From Phil1 sp963643205 (GTDB lineage Bacteria > Bacillota > Clostridia > Christensenellales > CAG-138), in NCBI GenBank assembly GCA_963643205.1, contig CAVIJJ010000049.1:1-6493 (forward strand): a stretch of 6,493 nt of DNA. The letters run 5' to 3'. The notes under the pieces were generated by a model that was not told the DNA's origin, did not search any database, and saw only the letters and a list, made by a program, of their open reading frames with translations. The position numbers and the translations under genes were made by a program. Of the stretch, positions 1 through 6,493 are shown one piece after another; position 1 is the stretch's first letter, and each line of letters starts with the position of its first letter.

Positions 1-44
1 TCCCCCTTTTTCACAATTCCCCGATAGAGGTTTAATGAATACTG

Positions 45-53
45 TGGTATCAT
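45..53 (+). promoter_or_regulatory. Probable extended -10 promoter of the dipeptidase gene
   Basis: TGG followed by TATCAT (48-53) makes an extended -10 element with five of six bases matching TATAAT. No good -35 box lies 16-18 bp upstream (25-30 reads TAGAGG), which an extended -10 can tolerate. The predicted start near 60 gives a leader of about 65 nt, containing a small CGCC/GGCG hairpin (75-86) and an AAGGA ribosome binding site (111-115). The 12 bases at 44-55 differ at only one position from those around the promoter at 1797-1808. The assignment is inferred from sequence alone. Confidence 0.4.
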
Positions 54-125
54 TTGTGTATACGGAAAACAACGCGCCTTAGGGCGGAGCAAGATTTTAT
101 TTTGTAATGAAAGGAAAAGAGTTTT

Positions 126-1589
126 ATGGCATGCACAACTATTCTTGTGGGCAAAAAGGCGAGCTTTGACGGCTCAACAATGATCGCCCGCAACGACGAC
201 GGCTTTTTTGACGAAAAGCGGCTTACGGTGGTTCTTCCCAAGGATCAGCCGAAGGTTTATAAAAGCAAAATAGGGCATCTTGAAATACCGCTTCCGGAAA
301 ATCCCCTGCGCTACACCTCAACCCCGAGCGTGGACACGACGCACGGCCTTTGGGCGGCTAACGGCATAAACAGCGCAAACGTGGCCATGACCGCAACCGA
401 AACGATTACCACCAACCCGAGAGTGCTCGGCGCGGACCCCATGGTTCGCTTTCAGCCCAAAAAGACCGCCAAGGGCAAGGATATTCCCGGCGGCATAGGC
501 GAGGAGGACCTGGTTGTAATAGTTCTGCCCTATATTCACAGCGCGCGCGAAGGCGTGGAAAGGCTTGGCATGCTGCTTGAAAAATACGGAACGTATGAAT
601 CCAACGGCATCGCGTTTTCGGATAAGGACGAGATATGGTGGATGGAAACCATAGGCGGGCATCATTGGATAGCCTGCCGCGTGCCGGACGACCGCTACGT
701 TATAATGCCCAATCAGTTCGGCCTTGATAATTTTGATTTCGCGGACGCGTTTGGCGAAAAGAAGAACTATATGTGCTCCGAAGACCTTAAGGAGTTCATT
801 GAGAAGAACCATCTGGACCTGAATCCCGAGGGCGAATTTAACCCGAGGCTTGCCTTCGGCTCCCACAGCGACGCGGATCACGTTTACAATACTCCCCGCG
901 CCTGGTTCATGGGGCGCTACTTTAACCCCACAACCGTTCGTTGGGACGGGCCGGACGCGGACTACACGCCCGAAAGCGACAATATTCCCTGGTCCTTTGT
1001 GCCGGAGCACAAGATTACGGTTGAGGACGTGAAATACATTCTTTCCTCCTATTACCAGGGGACGCCGTTTGATCCGTACTGCAAGATTTCGCGCGAGCAA
1101 AGGGCAAAATACCGCCCCATAGGCATAAGCCGCACGGGAGTTATGGCCATACTGCAGCTGCGCGGCTATGTGCCGGACGAAATAAGCGCGATTGAGTGGA
1201 TATGCTTCGGCGCCAATCCCTTCAACGCCGCCCTGCCGGTTTACACAAACGTGGACAAGATGCCCGCGTACCTTGACAAGGTCACAATGGACGTTTCAAC
1301 CGACACGTTTTATTGGACAAATCGCCTTATCGGCGCTATGGCGGACGCGAACTACGGCGCGTGCATACAGCTGATAGAACGCTACCAGGCGGCCATAGCG
1401 AACCGCGGCACGGCGCTTGTTTATGAATACGACAAGAAGATGATCGACGCGGACGACTTCACAATGACCGCCAAGGCCAACGATGCCCTCGCCGCCATGG
1501 CCAAAGAGGAGGCCACATCAACCCTCGGCAAGGTGCTGCGCCAGGCAAGCATAGCCATGCGCTGCGGCTACCAGAGAGCGGATAACTAA
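126..1589 (+). CDS. C69 family dipeptidase (PepD-type Ntn hydrolase)
   Basis: This gene encodes a 487-residue cysteine dipeptidase of peptidase family C69, the family of lactobacillar PepD/PepDA. These enzymes hydrolyse a broad range of dipeptides in the cytoplasm and return free amino acids. The N-terminus has the family signature: Cys3 followed by TTILVGKKASFDGSTMIARNDD-type residues (4-25). Cys3 is the expected nucleophile, exposed after removal of the preceding residues as in other N-terminal nucleophile hydrolases. A second conserved block is GLWAANGINSANVAMTATE (74-92). There is no signal peptide or membrane segment, and the length is normal for the family. The ATG at 126 is preceded by AAGGA at 111-115 with a 10-nt gap, and it places the cysteine near the start as the mechanism requires. 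The gene stands alone between its own promoter and a strong terminator. The family is secure; the exact substrate preference cannot be read from the sequence. Confidence 0.95.
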   Translation: MACTTILVGKKASFDGSTMIARNDDGFFDEKRLTVVLPKDQPKVYKSKIGHLEIPLPENPLRYTSTPSVDTTHGLWAANGINSANVAMTATETITTNPRVLGADPMVRFQPKKTAKGKDIPGGIGEEDLVVIVLPYIHSAREGVERLGMLLEKYGTYESNGIAFSDKDEIWWMETIGGHHWIACRVPDDRYVIMPNQFGLDNFDFADAFGEKKNYMCSEDLKEFIEKNHLDLNPEGEFNPRLAFGSHSDADHVYNTPRAWFMGRYFNPTTVRWDGPDADYTPESDNIPWSFVPEHKITVEDVKYILSSYYQGTPFDPYCKISREQRAKYRPIGISRTGVMAILQLRGYVPDEISAIEWICFGANPFNAALPVYTNVDKMPAYLDKVTMDVSTDTFYWTNRLIGAMADANYGACIQLIERYQAAIANRGTALVYEYDKKMIDADDFTMTAKANDALAAMAKEEATSTLGKVLRQASIAMRCGYQRADN

Positions 1590-1615
1590 AGGGAATATAA
1601 ATTTAATCAATGTAC

Positions 1616-1646
1616 AAAAAGGAGCAGGCCGGGCCTGCTCCTTTTT
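1616..1646 (+). terminator. Intrinsic terminator after the dipeptidase gene
   Basis: A perfect 15-base inverted repeat, AAAAAGGAGCAGGCC (1616-1630) and its complement (1632-1646), is separated by one base, so a few central bases must open as the loop. The right arm ends in five T. A C-G pair (1615/1647) and an A-T pair (1614/1648) could lengthen the stem. It begins 26 nt after the dipeptidase stop codon. The A-run on the left means it could also work on the opposite strand, although no convergent gene is seen. Confidence 0.93.
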
Positions 1647-1717
1647 GTGTGCCAGTCCCCACAATCGGCATAGCAAAAAATCCACACTTCTCTGCCTTTT
1701 TCAACAAAAATCGGCGA

Positions 1718-1763
1718 GTTGGCGAGATTTTGTTCGGCAAGTTGGTGAGATTTTGTTTGGCCC
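1718..1763 (+). repeat. Two tandem copies of a 23-bp direct repeat
   Basis: Positions 1718-1740 and 1741-1763 are adjacent copies that agree at 19 of 23 positions. They differ by C/T at positions 6 and 18 of the unit and by AA versus CC at the last two. The core GAGATTTTGTT is identical in both copies. The bases just before (1711-1717, TCGGCGA) resemble the end of a unit, suggesting a decayed third copy. The array lies in the 255-bp spacer between the dipeptidase terminator and the promoter of the next gene. Its role is unknown: it could be remnants of an intergenic repeat family or binding sites for a regulator of the downstream gene. Confidence 0.8.
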
Positions 1764-1765
1764 GT

Positions 1766-1798
1766 ACCCCCTCCCCTTTGCGTCATTGGGGCGGGGGT
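1766..1798. repeat. C-rich/G-rich inverted repeat overlapping a promoter
   Basis: The left arm is A, five C, T, four C (1766-1776). The right arm is four G, C, five G, T (1788-1798). They pair over ten base pairs with one T/C mismatch around an 11-base loop (1777-1787). The likely -35 hexamer (1778-1783) falls in the loop, and the right arm forms most of the promoter spacer. It lies upstream of the predicted transcription start, so it would act as DNA (operator or cruciform) rather than as part of the mRNA of the next gene. Transcribed from upstream, it would lack a proper U-tract. Confidence 0.6.
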
Positions 1799-1806
1799 GG
1801 TATAAT
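1778..1806 (+). promoter_or_regulatory. Extended -10 promoter for the YbaK/PrdX-like gene
   Basis: A perfect TATAAT (1801-1806) is preceded by TGG (1798-1800), giving an extended -10. TTGCGT (1778-1783) sits 17 bp upstream as a partial -35, matching TTG of the consensus. Transcription should begin near 1813, leaving about 30 nt before the ATG at 1845. The spacer is unusually G-rich because it is one arm of the overlapping inverted repeat. Confidence 0.75.
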
Positions 1807-1844
1807 TTTAGGGTTGAACGAAGGGGAAAGGCGGAAAGGATTGA

Positions 1845-2342
1845 ATGAGCGTTGACAAGAACGAGGCGGAGCTGCTGGAGCTGCTTGACAAAATGGGCAT
1901 AAAGTACCGCCGGTATGAGCACGCGGCGGCGCGCACCATGCAGGACTGCGAGGGCATCGGAGCGGACGTTGGGGCGGAGCATTTCAAAAACCTGTTTCTG
2001 ACAAACCGCAAGGGCGATAAGTTCTATCTTTTGCTTATATGCGCCGATAAGCCTTTCCGCACGGGGGAAGTTTCAAAGCGGCTTAATTCATCCCGGCTAA
2101 GCTTCGCGAGCGACACTCAGCTTTTTGACAAGCTTGGGCTTATACCGGGCAGCGTAACGCCCATGGCGCTTTACAGGGAATCCGCGCGGGACGTGGTGGT
2201 TGCGATAGATGAGGACATACTCAAAATGAACATGGTTTGCGTGCATCCGTGCGTAAGCTCGGCTTCGCTCGCGATAAGCCTGAGCGACCTTTTGGCGTTT
2301 ATAAAGGCCATGGGCAACGAGGTGCGCGCGGTAAGCGTTTGA
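1845..2342 (+). CDS. YbaK/PrdX-like aminoacyl-tRNA deacylase (prolyl-tRNA synthetase-associated domain protein)
   Basis: This 165-residue protein is a free-standing editing domain of the YbaK/ProRS-INS superfamily, closest in pattern to PrdX/ProXp-ala. Characterised members hydrolyse Ala-tRNA-Pro made in error by ProRS and so protect proline codons in the cytoplasm. The features seen are the HFKNLFLTNRKGDK block (46-59) with Lys48 in the place of the conserved functional lysine, RLSFAS (84-89), the GSVTP loop (102-106) and His134-Pro135. The usual Asn-Thr-Ala that follows the HP pair is Ser-Ser-Ala here, which might alter substrate choice. The length is typical of a complete single-domain protein. 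The ATG at 1845 has AGGA 4 nt upstream (1837-1840), a short spacing within a purine-rich stretch. The gene has its own promoter and no terminator after it, so some transcripts may run into glnS. The superfamily is firm; alanine and tRNA-Pro as substrates are inferred from relatives. Confidence 0.88.
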   Translation: MSVDKNEAELLELLDKMGIKYRRYEHAAARTMQDCEGIGADVGAEHFKNLFLTNRKGDKFYLLLICADKPFRTGEVSKRLNSSRLSFASDTQLFDKLGLIPGSVTPMALYRESARDVVVAIDEDILKMNMVCVHPCVSSASLAISLSDLLAFIKAMGNEVRAVSV

Positions 2343-2356
2343 ACGGGCGAAAAACC

Positions 2357-2385
2357 TTGACAATATGGGAGAAATTACAGATAAT
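2357..2385 (+). promoter_or_regulatory. Strong sigma-A-type promoter of the glnS-gltX operon
   Basis: TTGACA (2357-2362) is a perfect -35 box. A 17-bp spacer leads to GATAAT (2380-2385), five of six matches to the -10 consensus. The predicted start near 2392 leaves a leader of about 57 nt before glnS. It is the best promoter in the window, as expected for essential aminoacyl-tRNA synthetase genes. Confidence 0.85.
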
Positions 2386-2388
2386 GTA

Positions 2389-2416
2389 ATGTGCTGTTGT
2401 ATACGCGGCGGCACAT
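2389..2416 (+). other. Possible stem-loop at the 5' end of the glnS-gltX mRNA
   Basis: ATGTGCTG (2389-2396) can pair with CGGCACAT (2409-2416) over eight positions, one of them G-U, around a 12-nt loop. The left arm begins about at the predicted transcription start, so the full stem may not be transcribed. If formed, it could stabilise the 5' end. It is far too small to be a T-box leader and has no U-tract. Confidence 0.3.
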
Positions 2417-2448
2417 GCTTTTGATTGATGAAAGGACAGGAACGGTAA

Positions 2449-4098
<1,650 letters not shown>

Positions 4099-4113
4099 TT
4101 TAGGAGAAGCACA

Positions 4114-5574
4114 ATGTCCGATACCGTAAGAACCCGATTTGCACCCTCGCCTACGGGGTATATGCACATAGGCAACCTTAGGAGCGCGCTGTACACCTGG
4201 CTTTACGCGCGCCACCACGGCGGAAAATTCATACTGCGCATTGAGGATACCGACCGCAACCGCTATGTTGAGGGCGCGACGGAGGTTATATACCGCACGC
4301 TTAAAAGCATTGGCATGAACTGGGACGAGGGCCCGGACGTGGGCGGCGAATTCGGCCCGTATGTTCAGAGCGAAAGAAAGGATATGTACCTGCCCTACGC
4401 CAAGCAGCTTGTTGAGATGGGCAAGGCGTATTACTGCTTCTGCACAAACGAGGAGCTGGACGAGCGCAGGAAGGCGGCCGCCGAGAGGGGCGAAACATTT
4501 AAGTATGACAAGCACTGCCTGCACCTTGACAAGGCGGAGGTTGAGCGCCGCATTGCCGCGGGCGAACCCTACGTTATTCGCCAGAATGTGCCCGAGCAGG
4601 GCGAGGCCAGCTTTGACGACGCTATTTACGGCCATATCAAGGTTGATTGCTCCGAGCTTGACGACATGATTCTTATTAAGGCGGACGGTATGCCCACCTA
4701 TAATTTCGCTAACGTTATAGACGACCACACCATGGGCATTACGCACGTTATGCGCGGCATGGAATACCTTTCCTCCACCCCCAAGTATAACCTGCTTTAC
4801 GATGCCTTCGGCTGGGAAAAGCCCGTTTATATACACATGACAAGCATAATGCGCGACGCGCAGCACAAGCTTTCAAAGCGCGACGGCGATGCTTATTACG
4901 AGGATTATCTCGCCAAGGGCTATCTTAAGGACGCCATAGTGAACTACGTGGCGCTTCTTGGCTGGAACCCCGGCGACGACAGGGAGTTCTTTACGCTTGA
5001 CGAGCTTGTCGATGCGTTTGACGTATCCGGCATGAGCAAGTCCCCCGCCATATTCGACGTTGCCAAGCTTACCTGGATGAACGCCGAGTACATTCGCCGC
5101 ATGAGCGCCGAGGAGTTCGACGCGGCGGCAGAGCCCTGGTACGAAAAGGCCGGCATAGCGGGCATGAACAAGGATGTTTTAAGGCGCATACTTCAGCCGA
5201 GGCTTGAGATATTCTCCCAAACCGCGGAGATAACCGATTTCCTTACCAAAATGGACGAGGAATTCGACATCGCGCTTTTCACAAACAAAAAATCCAAGAC
5301 CAATTCAGAGGTTTCGGCCAATGTGCTGGACATGGTAATTCCCGCCCTTGAGGCACTGCCCTCATGGGATGAGGAAAGCCTGCACAGCTGCCTTATAGGC
5401 ATGGCGGAGGCCAACGGCATGAAGAACGGCACGCTCCTTTGGCCCGTGCGCATAGGCATGGCGGGCAAGGCGGTAACGCCCGGCGGCGCGATAGAGATAG
5501 CGGTTCTTCTGGGCCGTGAGGAAAGCCTGAGAAGGCTTAACAAGAGCCGCGAAAGGCTTAAAGCAACGCTGTAA
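4114..5574 (+). CDS. gltX: Glutamate--tRNA ligase (GluRS)
   Basis: This class I synthetase charges tRNA-Glu with glutamate in the cytoplasm. The 486 residues fit the normal bacterial length. RTRFAPSPTGYMHIGNLRSA (6-25) holds the HIGH-equivalent HIGN (18-21). RIEDTDRNR (42-50) and RGMEYLSSTPK (214-224) are further catalytic-domain signatures, and KLSKR (252-256) is the KMSKS loop. Cys108, Cys110, Cys135 and His137 reproduce the spacing of the zinc site known in E. coli GluRS. The C-terminal helical anticodon-binding region includes the typical LLWPVRIGMAGKAVTPGG (441-458). AGGAG (4102-4106) lies 7 nt before the ATG. The 15-bp gap after glnS has no terminator, so the two are co-transcribed. Because GlnRS is present, this GluRS is probably discriminating (tRNA-Glu only), but that is inference, and a GatCAB route elsewhere in the genome cannot be excluded. 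Confidence 0.98.
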   Translation: MSDTVRTRFAPSPTGYMHIGNLRSALYTWLYARHHGGKFILRIEDTDRNRYVEGATEVIYRTLKSIGMNWDEGPDVGGEFGPYVQSERKDMYLPYAKQLVEMGKAYYCFCTNEELDERRKAAAERGETFKYDKHCLHLDKAEVERRIAAGEPYVIRQNVPEQGEASFDDAIYGHIKVDCSELDDMILIKADGMPTYNFANVIDDHTMGITHVMRGMEYLSSTPKYNLLYDAFGWEKPVYIHMTSIMRDAQHKLSKRDGDAYYEDYLAKGYLKDAIVNYVALLGWNPGDDREFFTLDELVDAFDVSGMSKSPAIFDVAKLTWMNAEYIRRMSAEEFDAAAEPWYEKAGIAGMNKDVLRRILQPRLEIFSQTAEITDFLTKMDEEFDIALFTNKKSKTNSEVSANVLDMVIPALEALPSWDEESLHSCLIGMAEANGMKNGTLLWPVRIGMAGKAVTPGGAIEIAVLLGREESLRRLNKSRERLKATL

Positions 5575-5611
5575 AGCAAATATACCGAAACTGACAACGC
5601 GATTTTGATGC

Positions 5612-5617
5612 GGAGGA
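5612..5617 (+). promoter_or_regulatory. Ribosome binding site with long spacing for the methyltransferase gene
   Basis: GGAGGA at 5612-5617 is the only strong Shine-Dalgarno sequence upstream of the ATG at 5631, but the gap is 13 nt against 7 nt for glnS and gltX. The nearer upstream ATG (5608) is out of frame, and the in-frame codons between are ATA, AGC, GAA and ATT. ATG 5631 is therefore kept as the start, and translation may be weaker than that of the synthetases. Confidence 0.6.
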
Positions 5618-5630
5618 TATAAGCGAAATT

Positions 5631-6407
5631 ATGTATTACGCGGATGAAAAGCAGCTTTTGGACATGTGGCACTTCGAGGAGAGATTTCCCTTCGGAGGCT
5701 GGGATCTGATGCATCTTGACGGGCGGTGGGACAGCGAGCCCCTGCCTTGGGATTACAGGGAAGAGGTCCTGAAACGGCTCAGGCCCACGGACAAGCTTCT
5801 TGACATGGATACGGGCGACGGCGGCTTTCTTCTAAGCCTGCGCCACCCCTATGAGCTTACCAGCGCGACCGAGTCCGACGGGCGAGACTATGAAATATGC
5901 GTTGAGCAGCTTGCCCCGCTTGGCATTCGCGTTATGTACTGCGATGTGGACGAGGAGGAGCTGCCCTTTGACAGCAACTCGTTCGACATTGTGCTCAGCC
6001 GTCACGGCGGATACATGAAGGATGAGCTTTTCCGCGTGCTCAAGCCCGGCGGGCTGTTCATAACCGAGCAGATAGGCCAGCGCGACAACCGCGCCCTCGC
6101 CCGCAGACTGCTGCCGGAATTTGAGCCGCCGTTCCCCGGTCATTGCCTGAAAAACGCGGCCGAGGCCTTCCGCTTAAACGGGTTTGACATTATATACGGC
6201 CAGGAATATTTCCCCAAGCTCCGCTTTATGGACGTAGGCGCGCTTGTGTACTTCGCGTGCACGGTGCAGTGGGAATTCCCCGGCTTCTCCGTGGACCGCT
6301 GCGCCCGCGAGCTTCTCGCCCTCAATGAGGAGGTGCAGGAGATGGGCTGCATAGAAAGCCTGCAGCACCGCTTCATATTGGCCGCGCGGAAGATTCAGAC
6401 AAGGTAA
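5631..6407 (+). CDS. Class I SAM-dependent methyltransferase, substrate unknown
   Basis: This 258-residue protein has the Rossmann-like methyltransferase fold of the Methyltransf_11 type. Motif I is LLDMDTGDGGFLLSL (56-70), the glycine-rich SAM-binding loop. TESD (80-83) is in place for the acidic ribose-binding residue. FDIVLSRH (118-125) is the motif IV strand, and FRVLKPGGLFITEQIG (134-149) is the typical strand and helix after it. The N-terminal 50 residues (rich in Trp, ending in WDYREEVLKRL) and the C-terminal 70 (FMDVGALVYFACTVQWEFPG from 199, ending HRFILAARK) resemble uncharacterised methyltransferases of Bacillota. No specificity domain reveals the substrate. There is no signal peptide, so it is cytoplasmic. 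It follows gltX by 56 bp with no visible terminator or clear promoter between, so it is probably the last gene of the glnS operon. RNA or small-molecule methylation are both possible. Confidence 0.87.
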   Translation: MYYADEKQLLDMWHFEERFPFGGWDLMHLDGRWDSEPLPWDYREEVLKRLRPTDKLLDMDTGDGGFLLSLRHPYELTSATESDGRDYEICVEQLAPLGIRVMYCDVDEEELPFDSNSFDIVLSRHGGYMKDELFRVLKPGGLFITEQIGQRDNRALARRLLPEFEPPFPGHCLKNAAEAFRLNGFDIIYGQEYFPKLRFMDVGALVYFACTVQWEFPGFSVDRCARELLALNEEVQEMGCIESLQHRFILAARKIQTR

Positions 6408-6418
6408 AGGATAAAAGT

Positions 6419-6444
6419 AAAAGAGCCCGAGGGGGCTCTTTTTT
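6419..6444 (+). terminator. Intrinsic terminator of the glnS-gltX-methyltransferase unit
   Basis: AAAAGAGCCC (6419-6428) pairs perfectly with GGGCTCTTTT (6433-6442) around a GAGG loop, and the T-run extends to 6444. It starts 12 nt after the methyltransferase stop codon. Like the terminator at 1616-1646, its T-run is followed by GTGTGC. Confidence 0.93.
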
Positions 6445-6453
6445 GTGTGCTTT

Positions 6454-6493
6454 CTCCCCGGTGGGAGGAGTTTGGCGATGTTCCGAGTTTGAT
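6454..6493 (+). repeat. Spacer tail: small hairpin plus possible diverged copy of the 1718-1763 repeat
   Basis: CTCCC (6454-6458) pairs with GGGAG (6463-6467) around a four-base loop. It is followed by GAGTTTGGCGA (6468-6478) and TGTTC (6479-6483). The first string matches GAGTTGGCGA at 1716-1725 apart from one extra T, and TGTTC also occurs at 1731-1735. Both stretches lie downstream of an intrinsic terminator. The match is short and cut by the window end, so the relation is tentative. No gene is visible in this tail. Confidence 0.3.

Noticed and set aside
318..1100. 260-codon open frame on the - strand within the dipeptidase gene
   Set aside because: It lies wholly inside a confidently assigned gene, with no recognisable domain or ribosome binding site.
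1647..1844. Spacer considered as an insertion sequence remnant, small RNA gene or riboswitch
   Set aside because: There is no transposase fragment, no terminal inverted repeats with target duplication, no terminator ending an RNA here and no riboswitch-like fold. Only the direct repeat and inverted repeat are supported.
1610..1855. 81-codon open frame on the + strand across the spacer, and an overlapping 67-codon frame (1645-1848)
   Set aside because: The first begins inside the terminator hairpin, and both run through the tandem repeat and promoter and end at or inside the next gene in another frame. Neither has a ribosome binding site or a recognisable protein.
5575..5630. Possible separate promoter for the methyltransferase (CTGACA at 5591-5596)
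   Set aside because: No acceptable -10 lies 16-18 bp downstream; the position at 17 bp reads AGGATA within the ribosome binding site. Read-through from gltX is the simpler explanation.
5193..5714. 173-codon open frame on the - strand over the gltX/methyltransferase junction
   Set aside because: It is antisense to two recognised genes, and its serine/leucine-rich translation is typical of a shadow frame.

Overview
The window reads as an ordinary chromosomal stretch of a moderately GC-rich member of the Bacillota, probably a gut- or anaerobe-type clostridial lineage. The reasons are the gene content (a C69 dipeptidase, a PrdX-type trans-editing protein, and GlnRS beside GluRS), strong AGGAG-like ribosome binding sites, sigma-A-type promoters, and a codon usage that combines GC-rich codons with very frequent AUA for isoleucine. 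The lineage is inferred from these traits; no marker in the window fixes it.

All five protein genes lie on the + strand. Left part (1-1646): a short leader with a probable extended -10 promoter, a C69-family dipeptidase (126-1589), and a strong intrinsic terminator. Middle (1647-1844): a non-coding spacer holding a 23-bp tandem direct repeat and a C-rich/G-rich inverted repeat that overlaps a well-formed extended -10 promoter. This promoter drives a prolyl-tRNA synthetase-associated (YbaK/PrdX-like) deacylase gene (1845-2342). Right part (2343-6444): a near-consensus promoter (TTGACA, 17 bp, GATAAT) in the 106-bp gap, then glnS (2449-4098), gltX (4114-5574, 15 bp downstream) and a class I SAM-dependent methyltransferase of unknown substrate (5631-6407). 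A second intrinsic terminator closes the unit. The final 47 bases are non-coding and resemble the repeat in the middle spacer.

Functionally, three of the five genes serve translation. GlnRS and GluRS charge tRNA-Gln and tRNA-Glu, and the PrdX-like protein probably clears mischarged tRNA (Ala-tRNA-Pro in characterised relatives). The dipeptidase would recycle amino acids from dipeptides. The methyltransferase is tied to the group only by co-transcription. I see no mobile element, CRISPR array, RNA gene, defence system or other clearly new system. The points worth a second look are the repeats and inverted repeat in the spacers, shared promoter and terminator-flank sequences, the lack of room for a T-box ahead of glnS-gltX, and a six-codon reading frame that ends exactly at the glnS start.
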